Part shown: positions 8,199 to 17,758 of the stretch, piece after piece
Position numbering within the stretch: the stretch's first letter is position 1
Layout of the letters: every line of letters starts with the position of its first letter
The notes under the pieces: generated by a model
What the model saw: the letters and a program-made list of their open reading frames with translations, nothing else
Told to the model about the DNA's origin: nothing
The model's database searches: none
Assembly (NCBI GenBank): GCA_003021705.1
Contig: PXRJ01000049.1
Location: forward strand, 20,403 to 62,278
DNA length: 41,876 nt
Origin: Halobacteriales archaeon QS_3_64_16
GTDB taxonomy: Archaea; Halobacteriota; Halobacteria; Halobacteriales; Halococcaceae
Reading direction: 5' to 3'
Made by a program: the position numbers and the translations under genes

Positions 8199-9680
8199 TC
8201 AGAGATACGCGCTCACCTCCTTGTCGAGTGTTTGCTGGGCCGAAGCGAGTGCCTCGCGGCGCTCCGTGAGTGCCTCGCCGTCGTCAGCAAGTGCCTCCTG
8301 TGCGTCCTCGAGGGCCTCGTGCGCGGCCTGGGGGGCTGGCCCGCCTGTCGAGTCGCGGCTCGCGACGCTTTCCTCAGGATCGAGAACCGCCGCGAGCGCC
8401 TCTCGGGAGACGTAGCTCTCTAAAGGGTCATCGAGTAGGTCCTCGGCCGCCGCTTCGATCGCTGCGCGCTGGGCCTCGCGATAGGCGAGTTCCCCGCTCC
8501 CGAGACGCTCGGCCGCACTCGCTACCACTTCGTGGGCCGTCCGGAAGGGCACGCCCTGAGAGGCGAGTAGGTCTGCGACGCCGGTCGCCGTCGAGAAACC
8601 CTCGGCGGCCGCGTCGGCGAGGGCGGGCCCGTTCCACTCTGCGGTCGCGATCGCGCCAGCGGTCACGTCAGTGGCTTCGGTGACGGTGTCGACCGTTCGC
8701 CAGACGTGGGGCGTCGCTTCCTGGAGGTCTCGGTTGTACGCGCGCGGTAGCCCTTTGAGCGTCGTCGAGAGCCCATCGAGGCCCGCGCTCGCCTCGCCGG
8801 CCGCCGCCCGGACGAGTTCGAGCGCGTCGGGGTTTTTCTTCTGGGGCATGATCGAGGAAGTCGAGGCGTACTCGTCCGCGAGCGTTAGATAATCGCGGTT
8901 CGCGAAGCCAATCGAATCCTCGGCGAGACCTGAGAGAGTGGTCGCGAGGCCAGCGAGGATCGCGACCGACTCGAGGCAGAAATCCCGGGTCGAGACCGCG
9001 TCCATCGAATTCTCGAGGAGCAACTCGAACCCGAGCAGCTCGGCCGTCCGCTCGCGGTCGATATCGAAGGTGGTGCCCGCGAAGGCCCCGGCACCGAGCG
9101 GCGAGCGGTTCGTCCGGCCGTAGGCCTCCGTTAGCCGCTCGGTGTCCCGCCGGAAGGCCGCCTCGTACGAGTAGAGGTAGTGCGCGAGGGTCGTCGGCTG
9201 GGCCGGCTGGAGGTGCGTGTAGCCGGGCATAGTGGTCGAAACGTGCTCGGCCGCACTCGCCAACAGTGCCTCCCGCAGTCCACAGACGGCCTCGATAGCC
9301 TCTAACAGATCGCCCCGCAGCCGGTAGCGAATGCAGGTCGCGACCTCGTCGTTGCGGCTGCGGGCGGTATGCATCCTCCCTCCCTCGGGCCCGACGCGAT
9401 CGATCACGGCCGTCTCGATCGCCTCGTGGACGTCCTCGCCGTCGGGAAGCGCCCCGAACCCGGCGGCTTCGATCTCTTCGAGGGCCGCGAGGATCGCTTT
9501 CGTACTCTCCGCGTCAACGATCCCCTGCTCTGTGAGCATCACGGTGTGGGCGCGATCGACCGCGAGATCCGCGTCGAAGATCCGCTCGTCGGCCGACAGT
9601 GAGGAGAGGAAGCTCCGGGCGGGCCCGCCGCTGAAGCGATCGCGGCGGACGGCGTTCCCGGATGTGTCCTCTCCACTCAT
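8199..9680 (-). CDS. argH: Argininosuccinate lyase
   Basis: This enzyme splits argininosuccinate into arginine and fumarate, the last step of the pathway. It is a 493-aa member of the fumarase/aspartase superfamily. The signature SSIMPQKKNPD carries the catalytic serine loop; MHTARSRNDEVAT and TMPGYTHLQPAQP are the other conserved blocks. The start is the ATG at 9680 (MSGEDTSGNAVRR), one base past the argG stop; upstream extension of the frame overlaps argG and is Arg/Ser-rich shadow sequence. The C-terminus is alanine-rich with an acidic helix. Intact and of normal length. Confidence 0.96.
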   Translation of the reverse strand: MSGEDTSGNAVRRDRFSGGPARSFLSSLSADERIFDADLAVDRAHTVMLTEQGIVDAESTKAILAALEEIEAAGFGALPDGEDVHEAIETAVIDRVGPEGGRMHTARSRNDEVATCIRYRLRGDLLEAIEAVCGLREALLASAAEHVSTTMPGYTHLQPAQPTTLAHYLYSYEAAFRRDTERLTEAYGRTNRSPLGAGAFAGTTFDIDRERTAELLGFELLLENSMDAVSTRDFCLESVAILAGLATTLSGLAEDSIGFANRDYLTLADEYASTSSIMPQKKNPDALELVRAAAGEASAGLDGLSTTLKGLPRAYNRDLQEATPHVWRTVDTVTEATDVTAGAIATAEWNGPALADAAAEGFSTATGVADLLASQGVPFRTAHEVVASAAERLGSGELAYREAQRAAIEAAAEDLLDDPLESYVSREALAAVLDPEESVASRDSTGGPAPQAAHEALEDAQEALADDGEALTERREALASAQQTLDKEVSAYL

Positions 9681-9681
9681 T

Positions 9682-11058
9682 TCAGCGGTCCTCGTTCGTC
9701 GTCTCGGCCTGGTCGCTCTCGATCGCGTCGTCCTCGCTTTCGCTATTCGCACCGCCGTCGGTGGCCGCTTCGAGCGGATCCTCGGCCTCGCTCGCGCTCT
9801 CGATGACGGTGTTCGCGAGGCGCTCCTGGAAGCCGTGATACTTCGCGACGCCGGTCGCGTCGCCCTGGGTGATGTCCCCGACAGTCTCGGTGTTGAACGA
9901 CGCCGCGGACGCCGAATACACCCCATAGGGGCTCTCCCGACCGACGGGCCGGGCCTGCCCGCCGGTGAGTTTTATCGTCACCGTGCCGGTCACCCGGCTC
10001 TGGGTCTCCGCGATGAAGCCTTCCAATGCGTTCACGAGCGGGGCAGAAAGCAGCCCTTCGTAGGCTTTCTCCGCCCAGCGCTGATCGATCGTCGTCTTGA
10101 AGGAGCGTTCCTCCTTTGTGAGCACGAGATCCTCGAGCGCGCCGTGAGCACCCAAGAGGACTGTCGCTGCGGGGTGCTCGTAGTTCTCCCTGACCTTGAG
10201 CCCGAGCATCCGGTCTTCCATGACGTCGGTGCGGCCCACACCTTGAGCCCCAGCGCGCTCGTTGAGCCGGGAGATCAACTCGACGGGATCCATCGCCTCG
10301 CCGTCGATCGCGACCGGATAGCCCTCCTCGAAGTCGATAGTGAGGGTTTCGGGATCGCTTTCGCCCGGCGCTGCCGTCCAGTCGTAGATCCCCTCGGGAG
10401 GTACGTAAGAAGGCTCTTCGAGTTCGTTGCCCTCGACCGCACGGCTCCAGAGATTGGTGTCGATGCTCCAGTCGCCCTCGTTACCCCCTTCGACGGGGAG
10501 ATCCCGTTCGGCGGCGTAGGCCTGTTCGAACTGGCGGGTGAGCCCGAGTTCCCTGACCGGCGCACAGACCTCAAGATCCGACTGCCGCCAGACCGTCTCG
10601 AAGCGTAGCTGGTCGTTGCCCTTCCCGGTACAGCCGTGTGCGAGCGCGCCACAGTCGTTCTCTTCGGCGACTTCCTGAATCGCTGCCGCGATCACGGGCC
10701 GGGCGAGCGCAGTTCCCAAAGGATAGCCCTGGTAGGCGGCGTTCGCCCGCACCCCATCCAAACAGACATCGGCGAAGGCGTCGGTGGCGTCGACGACGTA
10801 GTGTTCTAAGCCGAGAGCCCGGGCGGTCTCGCGGGCTTCCTCGAACTCCGCGTCGGGTTGGCCGACGTCGACGGTGACGCCGATCACCTCCTCGTAGCCG
10901 TACTCCTCCTCTAAGAGGGGCACACAGACGGTGGTATCGAGCCCGCCGGAGAAGGCGAGCGCGACCCGGTTCGCGTCGGTGTCGGTCGGGTCGTCGATGG
11001 CAGCCGGATCGGTCGAATCGGACAGGTCGGTCGGGGTGGTCGAGTCGTCGGATTGCAT
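9682..11058 (-). CDS. argG: Argininosuccinate synthase
   Basis: This enzyme condenses citrulline and aspartate with ATP to form argininosuccinate. At 458 aa it is longer than the usual 400 because of acidic, low-complexity ends: about 30 residues before the P-loop and a Glu/Ser/Asp tail at the C-terminus. The PP-loop SGGLDT is at about residues 38-43; HGCTGKGNDQLRFE and GRTDVMEDRMLGLKVRE are typical of the family. First gene of the operon. Its 5' region holds a nested stem-loop (11181-11242) and a TATA-like TTTAGTAG at 11271-11278, so the leader may be about 190 nt. Confidence 0.96.
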   Translation of the reverse strand: MQSDDSTTPTDLSDSTDPAAIDDPTDTDANRVALAFSGGLDTTVCVPLLEEEYGYEEVIGVTVDVGQPDAEFEEARETARALGLEHYVVDATDAFADVCLDGVRANAAYQGYPLGTALARPVIAAAIQEVAEENDCGALAHGCTGKGNDQLRFETVWRQSDLEVCAPVRELGLTRQFEQAYAAERDLPVEGGNEGDWSIDTNLWSRAVEGNELEEPSYVPPEGIYDWTAAPGESDPETLTIDFEEGYPVAIDGEAMDPVELISRLNERAGAQGVGRTDVMEDRMLGLKVRENYEHPAATVLLGAHGALEDLVLTKEERSFKTTIDQRWAEKAYEGLLSAPLVNALEGFIAETQSRVTGTVTIKLTGGQARPVGRESPYGVYSASAASFNTETVGDITQGDATGVAKYHGFQERLANTVIESASEAEDPLEAATDGGANSESEDDAIESDQAETTNEDR

Positions 11059-11426
11059 CTGGTCTCTGGTAGTGATCGGTCAGTAGCGATCGGTGCGCCA
11101 GCTCCGGAACGTGGGAACTGGGAGGCGAAGGCGAAACGTGGGAGGAAGAGTGTATGCGGGCCTAAAGGGGGCCCGGTCGTCGGACTCGCGGGGGAAGGGA
11201 AGTCCCGTCGGTCGCGAGCGAGCGACCGGCGAGACGAGTCCGTGTCATATCTCCTGTTACCGTCGGATGTCTACTAAAGCGTTTCGAGACCGGGCGAGAG
11301 CGGAACGCGAGCGCTTGCGGGGGGCTATCGAACGACAGGGAAGGCGAGCGAACCCCAGCCGAGACCGAAGTCGAGGGCGGCGCTTATACCGACGGAAACC
11401 CGACGGCGGACAATGGACGGAAGCGC
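11059..11426. promoter_or_regulatory. 368-bp intergenic region upstream of argG
   Basis: I see no convincing gene here. It holds a TATA-like TTTAGTAG reading toward argG (11271-11278), a palindrome CGGGCC...GGCCCG (11157-11175), a nested stem-loop (11181-11242), two copies of AACGTGGGA about 27 bp apart (near 11109 and 11136), and a TATA-like CTTATAC at 11383-11389 reading toward the gene at 11427. The argG-proximal 40 bp lack an AT-rich box, so argG is probably not leaderless. Confidence 0.5.
11181..11242 (-). other. Nested stem-loop in the presumed argG leader
   Basis: The outer arms CGGACTCG (11181-11188) and CGAGTCCG (11235-11242) enclose the inner arms CGGTCGC (11209-11215) and GCGACCG (11222-11228). 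Both stems are perfect. If argG is transcribed from the TATA-like element at 11271-11278, the structure lies in its 5' UTR and could be a regulatory leader. Otherwise it may be a repeat-type element. Confidence 0.5.
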
Positions 11427-11978
11427 GTGATCGGGCGTCGGTACAGCCTCAACGCCCCAGTGCCGGGCGAAGCGAAGCGACTGGCAGCCGGCCTCCTCCC
11501 GCGTCTCACTGCCTTCGAGCGGGTTCGCGAGGACCACACCCTGCTCGTGAAGCGCTTCGGCGGCGGCGAGAAGAACATGGAGAGGGCGTCGGACGCGAGC
11601 CACCGGCTGGCGACGCTTCGAAAGCGGGTTCGGCCGGTGCTCGAAGACGTGCCCCCGTTCGAGGCCCGGATCACCGGGATCGACTGCTTCGAACGGCCGA
11701 CGCGGGGCTCGGATCCGGTGCTTTACTTCGCGATCGAAAGTCCCGGCATCTATCGGGTCCACCAGCGGCTGGTCGAGGAGTTCGGCGCGGTCGCCGATCT
11801 CGAGGGCAAGGACTACACCCCGCACGTGACGCTCGCACGCGACGGGTCGCTGGAAACCGCACGGGACTTAGTAAGTGAGATGGGTGAGATCGACCCGATC
11901 GAGTGGACCGTCTCGGAACTTCGTTTCTACGACCCGCGATACCGGGAAACGGTCGGACGCGTCCCGCTGCCCGCCTGA
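11427..11978 (+). CDS. 2H phosphoesterase / LigT-like 2'-5' RNA ligase family protein
   Basis: A 183-aa protein with the two family motifs of 2H phosphoesterases: HTLLVKR near residue 37 and HVTLAR near residue 132, about 95 residues apart as expected. The family includes RNA 2',3'-cyclic phosphodiesterases (ThpR/LigT). The N-terminal RRYSLNAPVPG matches haloarchaeal members that begin near YSLN. The only plausible start is GTG at 11427; the upstream ATG frame closes at once. CTTATAC at 11383-11389 gives a short leader. Substrate unknown. Confidence 0.85.
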   Translation: MIGRRYSLNAPVPGEAKRLAAGLLPRLTAFERVREDHTLLVKRFGGGEKNMERASDASHRLATLRKRVRPVLEDVPPFEARITGIDCFERPTRGSDPVLYFAIESPGIYRVHQRLVEEFGAVADLEGKDYTPHVTLARDGSLETARDLVSEMGEIDPIEWTVSELRFYDPRYRETVGRVPLPA

Positions 11979-12091
11979 ATCCGCCGAATCGTGAACAGCG
12001 AGGGTGCCGTCGGGCGAACGCTCGACCCGCTGTTTCACTTCCGCTGTGGGTGGGATAACTATTACCACGATCAGCTCTCCCTCTTCGCACG

Positions 12092-13851
12092 ATGACCGAA
12101 TCGGAGAACGCAGACGTCCTGCAGGAACTCGCGAGGTTACCGACGATCGCTCACCCGACCGCCTCGCCCGCGGGCGAGGAGATCGTCTTCTACTACAACG
12201 AGACGGGCCGCAACGAGTCGTACGTCCTCGACATCAAGACCGGCGAGCGCGAGCAGTGGAGCGACGGCAAGGTGCCACGGAACGCCCAGTGGTTCATCAG
12301 GTGGGACAGCGATGGCGAACGGGTCTTTTTCCACCGCGACGAGGAGGGCGACGAGCAGAACGACATCTACGCGATCGACCGCGCGGGCGAAGTCGATCCG
12401 GTCATCCGGTCGGCGGGTCAGAACGTCCTTCAGGACATCGGGCCGGATGGCGAGTCCCTTCTCGTCGGATCGAGCCGCGAGGGCCAGATGAACTGCTATC
12501 GCCACGATCTCGCCGAGGATAGAACAACCAAGCTCACTGACTACGAACCGGCCGCCATGGCGGGGACGCTATCGCCCGACGGCGAGCGACTGCTCGTCGC
12601 CGACAACACCGAGGACCGCATGCGCTGTGGCGTGTACGATCTCGAGAGCGAGTCGATACGGTGGCTCGGGGATCGCACTCACGAGAAAGCGCCCGCGGCG
12701 TTCACCGAGGACGGAACTCGCGTGCTCGGGACCTGAACGCGTGAGGCCGGGACGATTCCGATCGTCTACGATCTCGAGTCGGGGAAAGCGAGGGAGTTCG
12801 ACCTTTCGGGAGGGATCGCGAGCTTCGGGATGGCCGGCGAGAGCCTACTGGGAAACGATCGGGTGTTGCCAACGCATACGACCTCGACGCGCCGGCCTGA
12901 CCTCCTCGCGTACGATCTCGCAAGCGACGACATCGAGATTCTCCTCGAAGCCGAGTACGGAAGCTTCTCGCCGGCCGAGTTCGCCGACAGCGAGTACTTC
13001 ACCTTCGAGTCCGACGGCCGGCCGGAGACGCCCGCCGAAGCCGTTTCTCAGGATCCCTCCGAGACGATGGAGATCGGCGCGTTGCTCTACGATTCGGGCG
13101 CACGGCCCTCGCCACTGATCGTCAACCCGCATGGCGGTCCATACTCCCGAAACAGCGACACCTTCTCCTATCGCACGCAATTCTTACTCCAGCGCGGGTT
13201 CTCGGTGTTGCAGGTGAACTATCGGGGCTCGACCGGTCGGGGCCGGTCGTTCGTCGAGGCGATCTACGACGACTGGGGCGGTGCCGAGCAGGGCGATATC
13301 GCGAGCGGCGTCGAACACGCGTTCGACGCTCACGAGTGGCTCGACGACGATCACGTGGTCGTCTACGGCGGGTCCTACGGTGGCTACTCGGCGTACTGGC
13401 AACTGGTTCAGTACCCTGCACTCTACGCTGCCGGGATCGCCTCGGTCGGCGTGACCGACCTGCGGGATATGTATGAAAACACCATGGCTCACTTCCGGAC
13501 CGAACTCCCCGAGAAGAACCTCGGCACGCCCGCCGAAAACCCCGGCCTCTATGCGGAGCGCTCGCCGGTCACCCACGTTGAGAACCTCGCCGCGCCGCTG
13601 CTCGTTTTGCATGGTGTCAACGACCGACGGGTTCCGGTCTCCCAGGCACGGATCTTCCGGGACGCGCTCGACGAACACGGCTTCACCGAGAGCGAGGACG
13701 GCAGAGAAGGCGAGTACGAGTACCACGAACTCGGCGAGGAGGGTCACGGTTTCTCGGATATCGACCAGAAGATCCGGGGGGTTTAGAGTACCTGGATGAC
13801 TTCCTCGATCGCCGGATCGCGGGCCCGACGGGGAACGCCGCCGAGGACTGA
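12092..13851 (+). pseudogene. S9 family peptidase with in-frame TGA and 3' frameshift
   Basis: A prolyl-oligopeptidase-type (dipeptidyl/acylaminoacyl peptidase) gene: an N-terminal beta-propeller (MTESENADVLQELARLPTIA...) and a C-terminal alpha/beta-hydrolase with nucleophile motif GGSYGGY, acid in HGVNDRRVPV and histidine in EEGHGF. The frame is broken by TGA at 12734-12736 (after RVLGT); the sequence continues in the same frame as TREAGTIPIVYDLESGKA, so a single CGA-to-TGA change explains it. A G-run (13776-13781) then shifts the frame near the end; the expected tail LEYLDDFLDRRIAG is open in another frame to a stop at 13849-13851. Both lesions sit in otherwise well-preserved sequence. The C-terminal hydrolase could still be made from an internal start such as 12830. 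Confidence 0.88.
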
Positions 13852-13879
13852 TCGATCCGGTCGACCGGTCGATCGAACG

Positions 13880-15247
13880 CTATCGCTCGCGGACGACCGC
13901 CTCGATCGGCTCCTCGGGATGGGTGGTAAGCGACCCCTGGAGGGAGATCGGTTCCGCGGAGGTCAGTTCGAGCCGGTAGTCCTGCCCGATCGTCCCGAGG
14001 ATCAGGGTCGCTTCGAGCATCGAGAAACGCTTGCCGATACAATGGCGGGGGCCGCCGCCAAAGGGGAAATACGCGTAGTTCGGGCGCTCGGCGGCACGCT
14101 CCGGCTTCCAACGACTAGGATCGAACTCGAGGGGATCGTCGTAGTATCGGGGGTCGCGGTGGATCGCCCACTGGGGCAGCATGAGCACCGACCCCTTCGG
14201 GACGCGGTAGCCGCCGAGACGGACGTCGGTTCGTGCCTCCCGAAACAGCGAGTAGACCGGCGGGTACAGCCGCATCGCTTCGGTCAGCACGCGTTCGGTG
14301 TACTCCAGGTTCCCGATGTCGGCCATGGTCGGTACCTGGCCGCCGAGCACCTCGTCGAACTCTTGGTGAAGGGTCGCTTCGACTTCGGGGTTGTGCGCGA
14401 GCAGATACCAGGTGTAGGTGAGCGCGAGCGCGGTAGTGTCGTGACCTGCCAGAAGCATCGTCATCAGCTCGTCGCGCAGCAACTCGTCGTCTACCTCCTC
14501 CTCCTCGGGTTGGGCGCGCAGCAAGATCGAAAGGAGGTCCATCGGCCGGTCGCCCCCGATATCCGTCGTACTGGGATCGACGCTCGGGTCCTCGGCGGTG
14601 CCCCGGCGTTCGGCCAGTACGTCCTCGAGGAGTTCCTCTAAGGTCTCGATCGCGGCCTGGTACTCACGATTCTCCTGGGTAGGTACCCACTCGGGCAGCA
14701 GCGTGCGGAGGATGTCGGGTTCGAAGTGCCGGCCGAGGGGTTCTAGGTTCGCCTGCATTCGCTCGACGGTTTCGTCCTCGAAGCTCACACCGAACATCGT
14801 ATCGACGATGATCTTGACAGTGAGGCGAGCCATCTCGGTGTCGATGGAGATCGTCTCGCCGTCGCTCCACTCGGCGAGGGTGTCTTCGGCGTGATCGGTC
14901 ATCATCCCTGTCAGGCCACCGATCCGGCGCATATCGAAGGCCGGCTGGGCACGGCGGCGCTCGCGACGCCAGAAATCGCCCTCGCTGAGCAGCAAGCCGT
15001 TGCCGAGCAGGTCCTTCAGGTCGTCGTCGAAGAGGGGCTTACGGTACTTGCGTTCCTCCGAGACGAGGACGCGTTCTACGTCCGCGGGGTTCGTGAGCAG
15101 GTAGGCTGGGTCGTCGGCGAGGGAGAACTGCGCGACGTCGCCATAGGCGTCCCGGCAGGCACTCATGAACGAGAACGGATCGCGGGCGAAACGGCGAGTG
15201 TTCCCGATGACGGGTGCGCCCTTCGGTCCAGGAGGTGTCGCGCGCAT
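13880..15247 (-). CDS. Cytochrome P450
   Basis: A soluble haem-thiolate monooxygenase of 455 aa with no membrane anchor. The oxygen-binding I-helix motif is AGHDTTALALTY; the K-helix ExxR is TEAMRLYPP; the haem loop is FPFGGGPRHCIGKRF with the cysteine ligand. The start was set at the ATG at 15247 (MRATPPGPKGAPVIGN), which begins the proline-rich entry typical of P450s. An upstream ATG at 15328 would add 27 residues (MGTGANLGKAET...) that look non-coding. Substrate unknown. No redox partner gene is adjacent. It converges with the broken S9 peptidase gene. Confidence 0.93.
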   Translation of the reverse strand: MRATPPGPKGAPVIGNTRRFARDPFSFMSACRDAYGDVAQFSLADDPAYLLTNPADVERVLVSEERKYRKPLFDDDLKDLLGNGLLLSEGDFWRRERRRAQPAFDMRRIGGLTGMMTDHAEDTLAEWSDGETISIDTEMARLTVKIIVDTMFGVSFEDETVERMQANLEPLGRHFEPDILRTLLPEWVPTQENREYQAAIETLEELLEDVLAERRGTAEDPSVDPSTTDIGGDRPMDLLSILLRAQPEEEEVDDELLRDELMTMLLAGHDTTALALTYTWYLLAHNPEVEATLHQEFDEVLGGQVPTMADIGNLEYTERVLTEAMRLYPPVYSLFREARTDVRLGGYRVPKGSVLMLPQWAIHRDPRYYDDPLEFDPSRWKPERAAERPNYAYFPFGGGPRHCIGKRFSMLEATLILGTIGQDYRLELTSAEPISLQGSLTTHPEEPIEAVVRER

Positions 15248-15377
15248 GCGCGTGCTACTATCCGAAGCGACGAGAGGGTTGTGCTCGCGGCTGGTTTCGG
15301 CCTTTCCCAGGTTCGCACCGGTTCCCATAGAACGCTACCGCTCTCGCTTCGGAGCGACCCATTGGGGCCGGCGGGAA

Positions 15378-17579
15378 CTACGGTATCGGCGGCGGACCGT
15401 CGTAGGCGTCCATATCACCGTAGAAATTGAGCAGCGCGAACTTCAGCTTGTCCGGCGCGACGTCGACGATCTCGGTGCGTTCTTCCGGCGGGAAGGTATC
15501 GCGGACGGCGTACTTGCCCATCTCGCGGGTCGCGCGTTCGGTGTACCGTTCGTCGAGCAGGAGCCGGGCACCGAAGTCCTCGGGCGAGCGAAGCACGCGC
15601 CCCAGAGCCTGGCGGGTCTTTCTGATCGTCGGGATCTCGACGGCGTATCGCCAGCCGGCGTCGTCGTCTCCGCCGTTGCTGCCACTACTCCCGCCGCTCC
15701 CGCCGTCGCCGAAGGCCTCGCCGTAGGCGTTCTCGACGGCCCGGAGTCGGTCGTCGAGATACGGGTAGGGAACCCCGACGACTGCTACCGTTCGGGCGTC
15801 GTCCCCGTCGAAGCTCACCCCCTCGGTGAGCGTGCCCCACAGCGAGGTGAACAAGGTGGCGTCCTCGCTGTCGGTGAACTCCAGGCGCATCCCCTCGGCC
15901 CGGACTCCCGGTTCGTCGAGATGCAGCGTCGAATCGGTGGTGCCCTCGAGCAGTCGGTGATACCGTTCGGCCTCGCTATAACTCGGGAAAAAGAGGAGCG
16001 AATTGCCGGGCGTGAACTCGATGACGTCCCGAAGGGTATCGGCGATCGTCTCCTGGGTCGCCGGGTCCTCGCGCGCGCTCGCGAACAGTGCAGGGGTCTC
16101 GATCGCGTAGGTGCGGCGGCGCTCCTCCGAGAAGGAGAGGTCGAAGGCCATCGTCGCCGGGTCCTCTAGGCCGAGGACATCCGCCGTTACGTCGAAGGGG
16201 CGCAACGTTGCGCTCATGAGGACCGTAGAGTGGACCTCCTCGAAGAGGTCCTGGGTCACCGCCCGTGGAATACAGGCATAGAGTTCCGCCCGGCCATAGA
16301 CCCCTTCGGGACCCCGGCGCACGGAGAGCACGGGGAAGTGTGTGCCGCTCGCGCCATCCGCGAGCCAGGTCTCGATGAAGGCGGCGGCCTGGAGGGTCTG
16401 GCAATCCCGGCGGACGTCGGTCTCACCGTCGCGGTAGGCCCGGTCGTACTGGCGGTCGAGGGCAGTACCCAAGGAAAGGGCAGCGTCCGTGTCGAGGTCG
16501 ATGCCCTGGCCCTCGTAGGCAGAGAGAAAGGCAAGGGTGAGGTCGTCGCGTCCCTCGGGGTTCGAAATCGAGAGATCCTTCCAATCCTCACCCACGCGTT
16601 CGCGGGCCCCGAGGCCCAACTCCTCGTCGTAGGTCGCGAGAAGTGCCTCGCGGAACGCGCCGATAGCGTTTCTCGCCTGGCTCGCTCGCGAGTCGTCGGC
16701 CTCCTCGAGTTCGGCAAGCGCGCTGTCGAGGGTGGTCTCGGTGAGCGTCCGAGTGGCGTGCTCGCGGGCGGTGCGTTCGACGTTATGGGCCTCGTCGAAG
16801 ACGGGAATCACGTCCTTGGGGTCCCGGCCGAGCCACCGGAAGAAGGCCTCGCGGATCACGGGATCGAGCAGGTGGTGGTAGTTACAGACCACGAGATCGA
16901 CGCCCTCCATGCCGTCCTTCAGTAATTCGTAGCCACACAGCCCCTCGCGCTCGGCGTAGTCATAGATCTCCTCGGGCGTCCGAACCCCCCCATAGAGCCA
17001 CTGGTAAAAGTCGTCGGTGTCAGTAGTCAAATTCCCGTAGTAGTGCTCACAGACCGATCGTTCCTGAAGATCCTCGAGATCGGCTTCCACAGTCTGCAAT
17101 TCGTCCATGACCGCACCGCGCGCTTCGGTGGCACTGTCGTCGCCGGCTTGGGCGCGCTCCAAGAGATCACCCTGGCGCTCTTCGAGCTCGCGTTTGTCTT
17201 CTTCCAGATCGATGACGTCCTTGGTAGCGTCCCGGAGGACCTCACACTCTTCGTAGCCGACGTCGATGTGACACATCGAGGCCTTGCCCCGGAAGACGGC
17301 CGCACGGATCGGCTCTTCACCACGGATCGCCCGGGCTTCCTCGATGAACTGGCGGGTCTGCTGGTGGACATTGGTCGTGATCGCGACCGTCTTGTCGGTC
17401 TCGCGGGCGAAGGCAAGGGCAGGGACGAGCGCCGCCAGGGTCTTGCCGGTGCCACAGGCACCCTCGAAGAGGACGTCCCGGTCGTTCTCCAAAGCGTCGT
17501 AGACCCCCGCGATCGCCTCGCGCTGGTTCTCGTAGGGCGAGTCGTATGGGAAGAAGCGCGCGTGCGTCGATTCGGCCAC
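15378..17579 (-). CDS. XPD/Rad3-family DNA helicase with Fe-S cluster
   Basis: A superfamily 2 helicase of 733 aa. The Walker A is EGACGTGKTLAALVP near residue 42; the DEAH box is PVFDEAHNV; motif VI is QALGRVLRSPEDFG. Between motifs Ia and II lie cysteines in MCHIDVGYEEC, SVCEHYYGN and GLCGYE, as for the 4Fe-4S domain of XPD/DinG helicases. A low-complexity Gly/Ser insert (DGGSGGSSGSNGGDDD) lies in the second RecA domain. Likely role is 5'-3' DNA unwinding in repair. The ATG start MAESTHARFFPYDSPYENQ carries the Q-motif region. It is a stand-alone gene, 131 bp upstream of the P450 gene on the same strand. Confidence 0.93.
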   Translation of the reverse strand: MAESTHARFFPYDSPYENQREAIAGVYDALENDRDVLFEGACGTGKTLAALVPALAFARETDKTVAITTNVHQQTRQFIEEARAIRGEEPIRAAVFRGKASMCHIDVGYEECEVLRDATKDVIDLEEDKRELEERQGDLLERAQAGDDSATEARGAVMDELQTVEADLEDLQERSVCEHYYGNLTTDTDDFYQWLYGGVRTPEEIYDYAEREGLCGYELLKDGMEGVDLVVCNYHHLLDPVIREAFFRWLGRDPKDVIPVFDEAHNVERTAREHATRTLTETTLDSALAELEEADDSRASQARNAIGAFREALLATYDEELGLGARERVGEDWKDLSISNPEGRDDLTLAFLSAYEGQGIDLDTDAALSLGTALDRQYDRAYRDGETDVRRDCQTLQAAAFIETWLADGASGTHFPVLSVRRGPEGVYGRAELYACIPRAVTQDLFEEVHSTVLMSATLRPFDVTADVLGLEDPATMAFDLSFSEERRRTYAIETPALFASAREDPATQETIADTLRDVIEFTPGNSLLFFPSYSEAERYHRLLEGTTDSTLHLDEPGVRAEGMRLEFTDSEDATLFTSLWGTLTEGVSFDGDDARTVAVVGVPYPYLDDRLRAVENAYGEAFGDGGSGGSSGSNGGDDDAGWRYAVEIPTIRKTRQALGRVLRSPEDFGARLLLDERYTERATREMGKYAVRDTFPPEERTEIVDVAPDKLKFALLNFYGDMDAYDGPPPIP

Positions 17580-17701
17580 TACCGGATGTTTCGGCGGCTC
17601 GGAACATAAGCCCTCGTCTCTACCCCCGGAAACCGGGCCGTCGGCCAGGGTTTGGTCGCCGTTCGACGGTCGATCACGACGAGTGCTCTCTGCCCGCTCG
17701 A

Positions 17702-17743
17702 TATGTTCCCAAGTTATTTTTGCTAAGTTTATTATGTTCCCAA
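17702..17743 (+). promoter_or_regulatory. AT-rich promoter region with 11-bp direct repeat
   Basis: TATGTTCCCAA occurs at 17702-17712 and again at 17733-17743, 31 bp apart (about three helical turns), flanking TTATTTTTGCTAAGTTTATT. This is the most AT-rich stretch nearby and lies 15-57 bp upstream of the ATG at 17759. The repeat arrangement suggests an operator bound by a dimeric regulator on one DNA face. Confidence 0.5.
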
Positions 17744-17758
17744 AGCATAGGGCGGGCG

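Noticed and set aside
9331..10608. 425-residue plus-strand open frame opposite argG/argH, and other long antisense frames
   Set aside because: GC-rich codon bias leaves the antisense frame open; the sense genes have clear family motifs and the antisense translations are low-complexity.
12734..12736. TGA read as selenocysteine or suppressed
   Set aside because: No SECIS-like context or selenoprotein family; the position would be Arg in a hydrolase that needs no selenium, so a point mutation is simpler.
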